A stretch of 64,000 nucleotides of DNA from the NCBI GenBank assembly GCA_036925085.1, contig JAUPFP010000001.1, positions 12,043,854 to 12,107,853 of the forward strand, in the 5' to 3' direction. The notes below the pieces were generated by a model. The model saw only the letters and a list, made by a program, of their open reading frames with translations, ran no database searches and was not told the origin of the DNA. Shown here piece by piece: positions 23,171 through 35,713 of the stretch. The stretch is from Brachycybe producta (Eukaryota; Arthropoda; Diplopoda; Playtdesmida; Andrognathidae). The stretch's first letter is position 1; each line of letters starts with the position of its first letter. Both the position numbers and the translations under genes were made by a program.

Positions 23171-23782
23171 AAGAAAAAAATCAAAATTGATGCTATAATA
23201 ATACGGTACAACATTTTTTTTTTACTGAAGATTCCCAAGATACGGCGCCATAAAGTTCGGCCTTTTTTGACAAAGTGGGCCCGATGCCATAAACGATATT
23301 TCTGGAACTATTAGAGATAAAAACATGGTATCGTTTGAGTATATACTGTAACACCCAGTAACTCCCGTTCCCACAAAAACCATAGCCCGGGGGGGGGGGG
23401 GGTAAACAACTCCCGCTTGTCCCTCCTTCCTTTCTGACTCACACTTCTGACTCATGTCGGAGTAGCGGAGTGATACTTAGGACCATGGTCACTTGGACCT
23501 GGTTACACCTCGTAGATGTACACAGGGTATAAAAGGATTGTGTTCCTCTTTGTTCGTCGTCCTTGTCTTTGCTCTCTTTTGTATTACGTTTGATTTATTC
23601 CGTACCACATCATGGGCATGAGGACGCACCTTTAATATTCAAAGTTCATCCTTGTAAACTTAGTAGTTTCCGTATAAGGATGAATAAAATTTTTATAATG
23701 GAAAACAGCGTTGTCTCAATGTTTGGTAACTAATAACTTCTCTACAGAGGCCGGAGACACCATAAGGCAGGAGACATACTAT

Positions 23783-25733
23783 TGTTAGGTGTTCAAAAAT
23801 GACCAAATACACTAAAACACCTAACATTAAAATAAATGCAATATACACAAAAATGAAATCAAAAATAGAAATTCAAAAAAGAAAAGAAAAAAATAAGGGA
23901 AATAATAAAAGAAATAATAGTACTAATAAGAATAATAATAATAGTTATAATAATAATAATAATAATAATAATGATAATAATAATAATGTTAATAATAATG
24001 TTTAAAAGAACGTCATGAATGAAAACAGGTGTTTAACTAAAAAGGTGTAATGTGACACCTGAAAATGAATAGAAGATAGTGACGAAGAAACTTTAAAATG
24101 TAAACAGTCTCCATAACAGGTGTGTCGTATGTAAAAGCTAAAAGGTGTAATATAACACCTTAAGTGAATAGAAAGAAGAAAAGTTAAAAGGTGTAATATA
24201 ACACCTTAAGTGAAACAATGAGAATGAAACCTAAAAACAATCACCTACAATAGAGAGACAACACAACATATTAAAAATATCATACGGTAACTATGATGGG
24301 GTGGGAAAAAAATAATAAAACACTTAAAAACTTAACCTTTATAACAAGGGTCAAAATTATGTTTATAATTTATGATACTTTACTGTCACAATAAGAGGTA
24401 ATGTCAAAGTGGCCTGTCAATCAAAAGACTTAATATTACCTGGCCATTACACTAACACTATTTTTATAACACAGGTGACACCTGTTTTTACAATTTAAGT
24501 CTGCCTTGTCAATCACAATACTTTCACTTGTCAATCATAAGACTGACCAATGAGACAATGAAATAAACACATCATATTGACCAATTAGAAACTAGAATTG
24601 ACTAAAATCTGAATTATACTCAGTTCATTTTTGGTTTTCATGCAGAGTGTGTCAGGCTCTCGAGAGGAGAGGTGTTGGGCTCTCGTCGTGAAGAGATGTA
24701 GACTTTCAAGGGAGAGGAGAGTGTTAGACTCTCCTGAGAGGAGTAGGTTGTTAGGGTTGGTTAGTAACAGTTGGGGACTTAGATTTTTCACTTAGGTGTT
24801 ATAGATTCCAATGGGAATCTATAATGTTTATTTGATTTATAAAGTATATTTTTAGGACTTAGAAATAATTTGGTTGGTTTACACATATGGAACTCTAAAA
24901 TATTTTGGGTTAACACATTCAGAACTCTAAAATATTTTGGGCTTATACATTCAGAACTCTAAAATATTTTGGGCTTACACATTCAGAACTCTAAAATATT
25001 TTGGGTTTACACATTCAGAGCTTAGAAGATATTTTGGTTTACACTTTTAGAACTCTAAATAAGTTTGGTTTATACATTTGGAACTCTAAATAATTTTGGT
25101 TTTATACATTTAGAACTCTAAATAATTTTGGTTTATATATTTAGAACTCTAAATAGTTTTGGTTTTATACATTGAGAACTCTAAATAATTTTGGTTGGTT
25201 TATGTATTGAAAACTCTAAATAATTTTGGTTGGTTTATATATTGAAAACTCTAAATAATTTTGGTTTGTTTATACATTAAGAATTCTAAATAATCTTGGT
25301 TGGTTTATACTTATAGAACTTAAAATTTTTGGTTGGTTTACACCTTGACAAATATAAATAATTTTGGTTGGTTACATGTTCAAACAATAAATTGTATGCA
25401 AACTTCATAGTGTTTTGTGATCATCATTTGGGTTGGTGTTTAATGTAAGTGTGTGCAAATTCAGCAGTCAACTCCACAACCTCAAATCAACTGGACATCC
25501 AAACGAGCATCAAGAAAAGGTAGGAAACTAATAATTTACTTTTAAACAAGGCCAATAAAGTAAGAGTACACTAAGAAACATAGGGGGCACAACTTAATCA
25601 AAACAGGGATACTGGTTCCCCAAATAGACCATTGTCTAGAACCAGAACCAAGCTGTACACTTTCACTTCTTCCCCTTTCCAAATTTTCCAATTTGTACAT
25701 TCAGGGCTATAGAGTGGAGGTTTAAAAATAACA
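23783..25733 (+). mobile_element. Nested solo LTR, 1,951 bp (TGTTAGGTG...AAATAACA), TSD CTAT
   Basis: TGTTA/TAACA ends are flanked by CTAT at 23779-23782 and 25734-25737. Comparison with 50440-50460 shows the surrounding LTR was continuous before this insertion. Internally it has an AAT-rich microsatellite (23922-24000), repeated GGTGTAATRTRACACCT words (24045-24215) and an AGAACTCTAAA tandem array. A related fragment lies near 33720-33900 (CAGAGTGTGGCAGACTCTCGAG). Confidence 0.85.
24880..25375. repeat. Tandem repeat, 35-40 bp unit around AGAACTCTAAATAATTTTGG
   Basis: Some 13 imperfect units with drifting spacers (TTTACACATTC, TTTATACATTT, TTGGTTTATATATTG). It lies within the nested LTR. Confidence 0.88.
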
Positions 25734-26008
25734 CTATCCTGAAGCAGCTACAGCATCTTCGATTGGGTAATAAGTTAATAACAATGGAGGATGCATATCA
25801 GCGTCGACAAAGAGAAGGATGGCCACCATCCCTCTGCATAGATTTCACCCCATGCAGAAGGATGATCGTAATCTATCTCCATCCAACTCTTTCTGTAGCT
25901 TGAACTTCTCCGTGCGGGCACCGCGCGTTGCAGAGAAGTACGAGCTAAAGAAATCCACATGTACAAGCTGGGTAAAAATATAAGGTCGACGTCAAAAGCT
26001 CACAATAC

Positions 26009-26690
26009 ACAAACTTCAAAGTTTTGGGTTTTTTCTCAATTTCGAGTTCGATTTTAACCAAGGTGGGGTCAAATGTAAAACTTCAACTTTGGTGCATTTA
26101 CTAACACTAATAGATTTTAACTTAAGTGAACAATATACAAGCTTGTATAGTTTAAAACTGACAAAAAAAACACGAAAATGAATCGGTAACCTTTGATCCT
26201 AATTTTAAGCATGTGGGGTGTGGAATCTGTGGAGTACTTTATTTCCACGAATATCACATTAAAGTCCTTTTTATGCTCTTTCCAATGATGCAAAATTCAT
26301 TTTTTGCACTTGAAAGGTTTTGAAGTTATGAATTAGTTAAAAATGAAAATTTTGCAGTTTTTGCTTATAAGATTTTAATAAATTTTATGGAGAACAACTA
26401 ACTGTCATACCAATGGCACTTTACATTATAATAAAAACCATCCTTTAAAATATTTTCTTTTTTAATTTTTTTACCAATGAACTGATGACTGATGACTCCT
26501 GACTCATGATTCAGGACTCATTCATAATTATCAGTCTTCCATGTTTATCTACAAATTTTCTAGAACGTGATTTTGAATTCTGATTATTTTGATCAAACAA
26601 TGGAACATTTCTAAATTTAGTTTAAAACTTGGAGACTGTCATAAAAATCATTTTGTTAGAAGTAGAACTCCTGTTTTAAACGTGCATGTA
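26009..26690. other. Noncoding, no feature recognised
   Basis: AT-rich sequence with a small cluster of TGATGACT/TGACTCATGA words near 26480-26520. No gene or element ends. Confidence 0.4.
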
Positions 26691-26694
26691 CCTG

Positions 26695-26965
26695 GCCTCC
26701 CCACTGTCAAATTTTAAACTTTTTCTACAGCTATCGTTTGTGCTACATTTGTGCTGGCTTGTGTCACGCAAATTTTCGTTTGTGCTACTTCCGCTTACAG
26801 GTTATTCAAATTTTAAATTTTTTTTTGGGGGGCAAGTACATGCGAGCCCCCCACTTTGAAATTTTTCACTTTTTTAACACAACATTTGTGCTATGTTTGT
26901 GCTGGTTTGTGCCTTAAAATTTTTCGTTTGTGCTAGCTTCCATTTAAAAATTATTCAAAATTCAC
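26695..26965. repeat. Tandem duplication, unit about 160 bp
   Basis: Two units share CCCCACT.T.AAATTTT, TTTGTGCTGG.TTGTG, TTTTCGTTTGTGCTA and TTATTCAAA in the same order. Confidence 0.65.
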
Positions 26966-27020
26966 AGTAGCCGATTAAGCTTGACGTTTGGTAGGTGCTA
27001 TTTTTATTGATAATATATAT

Positions 27021-28680
27021 TGAGACGTTTTGGGCCCTATTGCTATTTTAATTTTGGCGCCGTTTATTTTTCGGTTTGAAATCTTTTCGAATCGCTCTGT
27101 ATTTTGTGTAGCTTCTAGGCCACTCGGTACATTAAGGTACCGATTGACCCAGATTCTATTTTTGTGTTGACCTTTACATTTGGTCACCCCTCTTGCCTAT
27201 TATGTCCCTTCTGCTTGAAGTGTGTTCAATCGTTTTTAATTCGGGTTTGTTTTTACTTTTTGATGTTATCACCTGACCTGATAAAACCTGAGTCATATTT
27301 TTTGGACAAATGGACAACTCAGTTGATTGGTCCATTCGCACCCAAAATATTATTTTATCCAATCACGAAAAAGTGTCCTGAGAATCCGACTTGTGGATTC
27401 TCAGGGTATATAAAGAGATGTTTTTCAGTTAATCAGGACTGAATCTCAACATACCGAATCTATGTCCGATTTTGGCTAGATTCTTGATTATTTTTAGATA
27501 CGTTATTATTTCTAAGTGTGTGTTTTAACCAAATTATTATTTTCGCTTTTATATTTTATATCTCCGAAATAAAATCCATATTGTGACGACCCAGTTTTGC
27601 TCTCTAGGAGAGCAAAACTAAATACCTGCTGTTGTCTGCTAGGCACCTCAAATTGGTTGCCAGGCAGACGACAAAATGGCCAGCAAGGGTCACTGTCCTC
27701 CCCAGGTAGAGCAGCCTGGGGGTGATATATATGGCAGTGGCCATTATTATCTGGGCAGTGAGTGTAACCCTGATGTGCTGTGCACATGTGTTTTTAGTGC
27801 TCGGATTCAACAGGTGGCCAAGATGGTCACCATTCATCTTTTGTATTGCTGGTGTGTGGGTGTTTCCCACCTGGTCTCCTGGCTGAATTAGCCAGGAGAT
27901 ACCTTGTCTTGAATAGAGTGAGTTCATACTTGTTATCTCTTTGAATAAATTATTATTTGTTTATCCTACTCAACCACTGTGTCCGTGTGTCTTCATTATT
28001 ATTCATAATAATTGCTGGGGAAGTACCACGGGGAGGGTGGGGGCGTCTGGTGGAATTACGCCATCGTTCACCATCCGATTCTGGCATGTTATTCATCTTG
28101 TCGGCTGGTCCTTCGCGTTGGGATCCACGGTAGGATTCAACGGGAGTCTACCGTAGATTCTCTGTACGGTTCGGCGGACTTTCGACCGTCAATCTCTGGG
28201 GAAGATCTCCGACCAACGCCACCCGTGTTCACAGACGGACAAGAGGAGGGCTGGCCCACGCTGAGGCCCGTCCCGACAGAGGTCAGTGACGGTAAGTTTA
28301 GGGAAATTTGCCGGGGTTGTTGCGACGGCCCCAGTCGGGTCGTTACAATATTTCTATTTAAACAAACCAGTGGTGATTTATTAACTTTACTATTTCGTGA
28401 CTGTGCTTTTCATCATCATTCTGCAGATCTTCACCTTATAGGATACTCCAAGTCATCGATCAGGTGCAAACCTGCAACTATAAGTCAGCCAAGTATTTTA
28501 ACACTATTTTGAAGGGTAATTCACGGACGAAAGTCTGACAATGTGTGAAGACAAAAGACCCTCAAGACTGTGAGTATTTTAACAAGACTAGTGAGGACAT
28601 TAAATACACGTTATACTGGCCTAGTCCTCCCGGGCCAATAGAATTAGTGACCTAGCCAACCACTAAAGATACGTGTGAAA
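27021..28680 (+). repeat. Decayed family A LTR, interrupted
   Basis: Aligns with 5462 onward from TGAGACG, through the inverted repeat and TATA box (27376-27415) and, past the insertion, to GGCCTAGTCCTCCCGGGCCA and AATTAGTGACCTAGCCAA. The 3' end is lost near 28680. It is clearly more diverged than the LTR of copy 1. Confidence 0.85.
27582..28347 (+). mobile_element. Family B solo LTR with TSD ATAT, inserted in a family A LTR
   Basis: 766 bp, TGTGACGACCC...GGGTCGTTACA. ATAT occurs at 27578-27581 and 28348-28351. The same LTR family lies inverted at 37410-38166, sharing GACGACAAAATGGCCAGCAA, GTGGCCAAGATGG and the GC-rich 3' part. Confidence 0.88.
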
Positions 28681-28689
28681 GAATGAAAA

Positions 28690-30748
28690 GAAAAAATAGA
28701 AAGAAAAAATACAGGCAATTTTGAAATCGGGATGAGCAGACATTTACTCCACCCTTTTTTGTCCATTAACGCCATCTGTTGATCGGAAATAAAAATAATT
28801 ATGGAAAATCATAAAGGGAGTATAATTTGTAATTGGAATAGCCTGTCATTTGTGTGTAAATGCCCAGTGGAACAAGTGTGACGTAAGTTTTTTTCTCAAT
28901 TTCTGTGACGTAACTTTTCCCCATTTTTGATTAGATTTTGGCGGGAAAAGATAGTGAGTTACACTTACACAAATGAAAACGTTACAAAAATGTTCCATAC
29001 TATAGAAATGCAAGTAATTTCGTAATTTTAAGAGGCTACACGGCAAAATTACTTCAAAAAATCTGCACAAAGAGTGCTAGCATCGTTTTTGTATTGAACC
29101 CATAGACCCAATGGTAAACAAAAATGGACCAGCCGACGTTTGTCCTGCGCCTTTTATTGGCATATACATGCAGTGCAACATAAGTTAATAAGTTTCATAT
29201 TAACATATTTTAGTTTGCAACATTTTGAGTATTTTGAAAACTTATTTATTGGGCTTGAAATAGCCTGTCTATGACAGAATTGGTGCTATTTTAGTTGTTT
29301 CAAATAAATAAAATCTAAATTTGATTTGTTGCTAGTAGTATATAAAGTCATTTCTGCGCCACTTCTTCCCATACATACAGCCTCTTATTTCATCATGTTT
29401 TGTACCACATTCCATCAAGTGTATAGACTAGCATGAAGACATTTCTGCACCACCCCATTGCATTGATAAGCTATTGTGTATCAGATGCAGTATGAGGAAG
29501 TAGCAGTATAAAAAAAATGTCTCAACACTTAATGAGATTTATTATTTCCAGATGTTGGCATTGAAGAAAAACCAATGTCAATGTTAACTTCTAACTCTAA
29601 CAGCATAAGTCATTCATTATGAAGTTAATGCATTATAAAAAGTATATTTTATCCCAACTTTTTTATGATAGTAGTCTACCATTAAAAATGACTATAAACA
29701 TACATTAAATAAACATACAACTCTGATTAGAATTTTCTTTTAGATGTCAGCATTAAACAACACTGACAAGATTAATTCATTAATATCATTATAAAATGGT
29801 GGCCATGAAAATATATATATTTTTTGTTCTTATTTTATGTCAGTGAAATACAGCATGATTTCACTAGGAAGTGACAGTATAAATTTTTTTATAAACACTT
29901 ATAAGATTTCAATGTACATTGTAATATAACAGCAGAGTAAAATGACTATGTGATTTATTATTTCCAGATGTTGGCAAAAAAAAAACCAATGTCAATGTTA
30001 ATTTCTTCACAAGTGAAGACTTCTTTTTCCATCTTTTGTTGCTAATCCTGGTATTCTACTATTAGAATGCAACTGTAAATATACATTATCGAGACATATA
30101 CTATTTGGAATAAAATTTATTTCTCTTCTAGTTACTGACATTTAAGAAAATGAATGTCTTGTATAATATATCTATGGTAATTATGAAATTTTGACCATGA
30201 AAGTTTTTTATCTCTATTTTATGTTGGTACAAAGTTACAATTATATAACAGGCTTGTCAAAATATATTTTTAAAAGATTATTACTGATGAGTGTAAGTAT
30301 TGTGTAACATTCATAGTTTTTTAAATTGCATTTAGAGAGTGTTATAGGATAAAAAAAATGTAACTTCCTAATTTTTTAGCTAATGAAATTAAGACAAAAA
30401 AATACAATCTTTTAAATATAAAAGAAAGTCATCTTTGTAACTAAGACATATTCTTCTAAAATGGAAACACAGTCACAAAGCCTATTAAAAAGGCTGCTGG
30501 AAGCTAAAAGTGTATTTATCTTTGAATATTTATAGTCTAAATTTTTATGAAAGCCACTTGTCAACTTTACAAAAAATAACAGTACACAAAAGCCAAGAGG
30601 TACAAGTAACAATGTTCTGAATAACCATATTTTGAACTGTAAGAAACCTGTCAAAACATTAATATTACTTACATGTATATCTATTAGCTTCTATTGCCAT
30701 CAATTTTAAAATTATAAAACTTTTTGCCAGCTTTACAAAAATAACTAC
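28690..30748. other. Noncoding; fragment of TIR element and a ~410-bp tandem duplication
   Basis: 28715-28765 has GAAATCGGGAT and CTCCACCCTTTTTT, related to the element at 15142. From about 29485 to 30300 two units share TTATTATTTCCAGATGTTGGCA (29545, 29957), CTTYTAGWTG/CTGACATT-like blocks (29740, 30130), GGCCATGAAA/GACCATGAAA (29800, 30192) and TTATTTTATGT. No coding frame. Confidence 0.5.
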
Positions 30749-30863
30749 ATAAAGCCCAAGTGGTATAAGTAACAATGTTCAGAGTAACCATATTTTGACA
30801 TGTATCTTAAAGTTCAAAATATGGTTACTCAGAACATTGTTACTTATACCTCTTGGCTTTTAT
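30749..30863. repeat. Inverted repeat, about 50-bp arms
   Basis: The left arm contains GTATAAGTAACAATGTTC and the right arm (30814-30863) its near-complement. A third direct copy (GTACAAGTAACAATGTTC) lies near 30600-30640. It sits just upstream of the 99-codon ORF. Confidence 0.75.
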
Positions 30864-30922
30864 GGTCTTTATGATTCAATGTATTTATGGCATATATACT
30901 TCTATTCTAAATTATAGCAGCT

Positions 30923-31222
30923 ATGGTTGTCTACCCTGTAGACACACCATACACTATGAATGACATGAATAATGAAGTTAACCAACTTGCAGAAGAGGAA
31001 ATTGACATATATTGGTCTGAGGAACAGTCTAATGTGGAAGGTGTTGACATTTATATAGATTGGTGGGAGAACCAATCAACAATGAAAAACATCACCAATA
31101 CTGAAGACTGGGAAGAAGAAGTGTTCACACCAGAAGAAATTGCGGCGATGGAGAGAATTACAAAATTAAGAGCAGACATCTGCAAAAAACAAATTGAAAT
31201 TCTTCAACTAGTTAATTTTTAA
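30923..31222 (+). CDS. Small acidic ORF, 99 codons, unknown
   Basis: Begins ATGGTTGTCTACC and ends TTTTAA. Rich in Glu, Asp and Asn (EVNQLAEEEIDIYW, EDWEEEVFTPEEIAAMERI). No known domain, signal peptide or membrane segment was seen. It is intact and lies about 270 bp upstream of the first recognisable polymerase sequence, on the same strand, so it may belong to the same Polinton-like element. The C-terminal half could form a helix. Confidence 0.45.
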   Translation: MVVYPVDTPYTMNDMNNEVNQLAEEEIDIYWSEEQSNVEGVDIYIDWWENQSTMKNITNTEDWEEEVFTPEEIAAMERITKLRADICKKQIEILQLVNF

Positions 31223-31489
31223 AAACTATTTTTGATACCGTTTGTAGACATTTTCCTGCTTTAACATACTGTTTTTTTCTTCTTAAAAAATACCAACAAA
31301 ATAAATATCGTAATTTTTTTGAAAACCCAAAAAAATAAAATAAAAATATTTTGCTTCTTTTGTAATTTTACTGTTTTTTCGTCTTCTTAATATTCATTGT
31401 TTTTCGAAAAATAAAATAAAATATATATATATATATAAACATTTATTTTTGTATGTGTAAACATCAAGCCAAAAATGATTTATGTTAAC

Positions 31490-33095
31490 AATGAGCCAAC
31501 AATAACTTACGAAACAAATGATTCTTATTTTTGTAGTAATATGGAACTTATTATGCATAATTCAGAAATAAAACAATACTTGTGAGAATGTGAAATGCAG
31601 ATCTTAAGCGTTTTTGAAACATTCATTAATAGAGGTTCGGGTTTGGCAATAGATTCCATTGAAGATAATGATGTTAAAATTGGTAAATATAGACCATATA
31701 AAAGAGGATGTTCGGGAAACGTCCTGTTTCACTTAAAAATAAAAACTGTATTTTAAACATTGTATCAAAAGATGCCAATTGTTTTTTTATGGTGTGTACT
31801 AGCCCATTTGTATCCATTAACTAGATTCAATCATCCAAATAGAGTGACTATGTGAAACAAGAAAAAAACACTGGATACATCCATGCTTGAATACCCAGTT
31901 GCCTTAAACCAGATATCAAAATTTGAAATTGTAAATAATCTCAAAATTAATGTTTTTGGATATAATAAGTACATAGTTCCTCTTCAGTTAAGTGCCTCCA
32001 ACTCAAATAGAGAAATTAATCTTCTTCTTCAGGATAAACATCATTTTTTTATTAGAAATATTGCACGATTAATGGGCTGTGATGGTTTAAACAAAACATT
32101 TTTTTGTTACCGATGTTGTCAAGGGTTTAAAGTAAAAACTGCATTGGAATGACATTGCCCCATGTGTGAAGAGCATAAATGAGCAAAAATTCTTTTACCA
32201 AACAAAGATAACTGTATTTTAAAATTTAACGAGTTTCATAAAGCATTGTGTTGCCCTTATGTGGCTTATTTTGACTTTGAAAGCATTATACGAAAAGCGA
32301 GTAGACCAGCACAAAATCCTAGTACATCTTATATGAAAAATTTTCAGAAACACGAAGCTTGCTCATATTCTTATGCTATCATTGACTATCATGGCAAAGT
32401 TGTAGCCCATGAATGTAAAATATCTACAGATCCTGCTTAAGAGAGAAAGCCAGTGAATTGTTGAAATCAGCACCGATAGATAATATAAAAATGATGAATA
32501 AAGATGAAGAAAATTTCCACAAAGTGACTCACTGCTATGCTTGTAATACAGAGTTTAATGAGTTCATTACAGGTAAAGTAAGAGATCATGATCACCATCT
32601 CCCAGGAAACAATTACAGAGGAGCAGCCTGCTTTAGCTGTAATGGCCACCATGCATGATTGCTCTTATTTGCCATGTTTTGCTCATTGTTTACAGCCATA
32701 TGATGAAGATTTTATTTTTAAAGCCCTCAGTAAGATTAAAAGAGAAAAACCCATTAACATCATTCCACTGAATATTGAACGATATAAGAGTTTCATCGTT
32801 GATGATCTTGTGTTTTTGGATAGTTTTCAGTTATTGTCCACCCCACTAGCAACCCTTGCTGAAAACCTTCCTAAAGAAAAATTTCATTGTGTTTCATGGT
32901 TTTTCAAAGACCCTTCAAAAATAGATCTAATGACACAAAAAGGATTTTTGCCATATGAATATTTAGATGATTTCTCAATATTTGATGAAGTGGGTATTCC
33001 TCAAAAAAACTGTTTCAACAATACACTGAACGAAGAAGTAATTTACGACAAAGATTACGAACATGTGAAAAAGGTGTGGATACATTCGAATGTGA
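31490..33095 (+). pseudogene. Polinton/Maverick-type protein-primed DNA polymerase B, decayed N-terminal part
   Basis: Several frames in succession carry the N-terminal half of a family B polymerase: NRGSGLAID (~31635), an ILNIVSKDANCFF-like stretch (~31750), VFGYNKYIVPLQLS and FCYRCCQGFK with a Cys pair (31883-32152), the exonuclease motif PYVAYFDFESII (~32250), a zinc/endonuclease-VII-like CYACN...KVRDHDH...YRGAACFSCN module (32540-32645), and PLNIERYKSF, FLDSFQLL, KGFLPYEYLD (32770-33000). Frame shifts and stops separate these. Similarity ends abruptly near 33095, before the polymerase palm. In live elements this enzyme copies the element DNA. Confidence 0.88.
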
Positions 33096-33560
33096 AAGAT
33101 TGGGCGACTATCAGAGCGAGCGAGCAATCCTGGCTCGTTTAATTTTTCCTGAAATTGGCATAGAACTTAGTCAACCCTCTGTATTCACGTACAGAGGATT
33201 GACCTAGTTCTATCAGCTGATGGTGCCAATATCCTGTCTTCGGTCATACCATGGGTCTTGGGTCCTTTTTCCTCTCAGTCCCACCCCTTAATACAAAGAG
33301 ATCTTCCTGATAAGCCTCAGCATTAAGTCTATGGGGTGAAACTTTCTATTGTAAGTTTGTTTTCATTTAAGATGAATCATTTTTCTATATTTTGTTGACC
33401 ACTGGTCAATCATGTTAATTGGCAAGTTTGGTTTTTGCTTTTGTTTTTACCCAATCAGGGGCTACTGAGAAAGTGTTCTCAGTATCCTCTCTTTTTGGGT
33501 ATAAAAGGCCGTGTATTTTGTATGTAAAAAAGAAGCCTTTTTGAAGACTCCGTAATATGA
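33096..33560 (+). promoter_or_regulatory. LTR-like promoter fragment joined to the polymerase relic
   Basis: Contains CCAATCA (33450), the inverted pair ACTGAGAA/TTCTCAGT (33464-33483) and GGGTATAAAAGG (~33497), the same layout as the family A LTR promoter. A hairpin (GTCAACCCTCTGTA and complement, ~33169-33206) is also present. Ends not defined. Confidence 0.5.
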
Positions 33561-34659
33561 TACTACTACTAACAAATATTAAAGTCACATGAAGAAATAT
33601 ACAACACCTGCAAATATAGATACAATATAGATAATATAGAATATAGATACAATAATTTAGAAAAAAGGTAATATAAAATTGACCCCTTTTAAAAGGGTTA
33701 ACTTCAATTATCGTCTAATGTAACTGTCAATCACATATTAATCACCTAATGCAATAATATGTCAATCATATGATTGACCAATAAGACAATTAGAGAAGAA
33801 GCCCAAATTAACCAATTAGAGATAGGAAAAGAAGAAAAATCCAATTATAGTTAGTGACTTTCATTTTTTTAGTCAGAGTGTGGCAGACTCTCGAGTTGGT
33901 CAGTTGGTCTGTTGAATTAATGGTTCTTATTCATGACATTGGTTTTAGGGTGTTCTTAAAGTTTTAAACAAATTTTCCTTTGAATTATTGAATTTTGAAT
34001 TTGTTTTAAAGCATTTTTTAAAGTTTAACCTTTTCTTTAAAGTATTTTTTAAAAAAAGTTTAACCTTTTCTTTAAAGTATTTTTTAAAAAAATGTTTAAC
34101 CTTTTCTTTAAAGTATTCCTGAAATTTAACTTTTGTGTGAAAAACAAAAACAAATAATAATAAAATACAAGGAATGATAAATAAATCTACTGTGTATTGT
34201 GCAACACCAGCAGCAACAGTCACAACCACTACGGCAACAACAACAAAGCCCTCGTAGGACCCCTGTCCAGTACCAGGTAAGACAGATTTGTTTAAATTAT
34301 AAAGGCCATCCTTGGACCCCATCAAAGTACAAGTAAAACCAAACCCTCCCTGCCAAGGTTTAGCCCACACAAACCATAGGGAGGTCGAACCTCCAACAAT
34401 ACACCTATTGCCCCAGTCCATCTTTCTCTTCATACAGGTAGATAGAGGGGAATAACACATGATATGTATGTTGAATCTTTGCATAAATCTATCCCGAATA
34501 GGGTGATTCATAGACAAATCATGTCAAAAATGCACATTTACACTCTAGACGTGAACCAAATAAGTCTCACTGCCTTTGATGATAAACGTTATATTTAGAA
34601 TGAAGAAATAACTACCCTTGCTTACGGTTATTTTTCATTTTAAACTAAATTGTCTTACT
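33561..34659. other. Repeat fragments, no intact gene
   Basis: 33720-33900 resembles the nested LTR at 23783 (GACCAATAAGACAAT, CAGAGTGTGGCAGACTCTCGAG). 34018-34123 is a tandem repeat of about 39 bp (TTTAACCTTTTCTTTAAAGTA, three copies). The 190-codon minus-strand frame across this stretch is low-complexity and not credible. Confidence 0.5.
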
Positions 34660-35015
34660 CATTATAGAACCCACCATAATGATTAGGAAATTAAGCGATG
34701 CATGTGTCATCCCCAAGAAATTGATTGAGAAAAGTCTGAAAGTTCTTATTCAGGAATTCTTTACCCCTATCCGATTGAATTTTTCTCGGTCTCCTTCCAC
34801 CTCGCACCAATTTTTTATTTTAATGGTTGAACCGAAGCATATTTTGAAAATACATCGATACAAGTTAAAAGATAGTTGTAACCATTATTCTCTTTTTTGT
34901 AAGACTGCATCTCCACGAGATCCATTTGCCATGCATCGTCTATTTTACTGACCAATGTTCTATTTCTCGCAAATGTTCTTCTCACTGGTTTATGTAAAGT
35001 GTAGACATCTTGCAT
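34660..35015 (-). pseudogene. Polinton-type integrase fragment (rve core)
   Basis: 34815-35015 encodes a segment with RRTFARNRTLV, DDAWQMDLVEMQSYKKENN and YLLTCIDVFSKYASVQPLK, i.e. the first catalytic Asp region of a retrovirus-like integrase. Past a frame break, IQSDRGKEFLN (~34770) gives the second Asp region. The end with the catalytic Glu is not seen. Integrases of this type insert Polinton DNA. Confidence 0.82.
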
Positions 35016-35263
35016 TCGTAACTAGGCTTCAATTTCACCCCGACTAAATTTCTTTCCAGTCGCCACATGAAGTCGATCCACACCCCCGAAAGACCCACTA
35101 GAGGATGGATCATAATAATTTTTTTTGAGTTCTTTGTTTTTCATCATTCTTCCCATACAGGACTGTTAGATTCTTTGGAATCTGGATGATAATTATATCA
35201 CTTATAGTTAGCTATTAGAGACCAAGGTACATTCATTTTTTTCAGCTCCGTGATAAATGGCTC

Positions 35264-35524
35264 TCATCCTGGGGGGTTGTATCTAGTTTTACTGATGATG
35301 AGATCAATAGTAAGGCCCATGATATTGGTATTCGGCACAACTTGTCCATCTATCAGAAGCTGATGCGATGAATTCCAACATAATGGCCCTCTACCATTTT
35401 TTATCAAATTAAGAAGACCGGCCTTCTTCTGTTGTGTCTTCGGCAGTTGGTTGACTACATCGCTGATACCTGATGAATGTTTTTCTTCTATGGGACTCCA
35501 AAAACCAGGGTCCTCTAATGTCAC
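35264..35524 (-). pseudogene. Element-associated reading frame, 86 codons
   Basis: Contains LLNLIKNGRGPLCWN and VVPNTNIMGLTIDLI. This is reminiscent of a recurring animal element protein with a W..G.L..G..IPGSNI.DL pattern that I associate with Polinton-like loci, from memory only. Position next to the integrase on the same strand supports a common origin. Function unknown. Confidence 0.45.
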
Positions 35525-35713
35525 TTTTGTTACCTCCTGTTCTCATAAATGGATTTATACCTGCATTGTAATTGTCCTAGAATTAAAACCTTATTGTAGT
35601 TATCCAAGTTTTCTTCTTCCAAAATAAGTTGAATAGCTTTTTCAATGTCTCTTAAAGTACGTTTAACGGGTGTTTTATTTTCTTGTCTTTCTCGATATTG
35701 AGCTTCCCAATAT

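Larger units (their letters stand above)
23347..26004 (+). mobile_element. Solo LTR (TGTAACACCC...GCTCACA) with 4-bp TSD, interrupted
   Basis: Flanked by ATAC at 23343-23346 and 26005-26008. Without the nested insertion it is about 703 bp. It has a TATA box (GGTATAAAAGG, ~23526) and a G homopolymer near 23389. A second partial copy lies at 50270-50683, which defines the uninterrupted order across the insertion point. Confidence 0.88.

Noticed and set aside
33945..34517. 190-codon minus-strand frame
   Set aside because: Crosses a 39-bp tandem repeat and unrelated fragments; low complexity with no domain.
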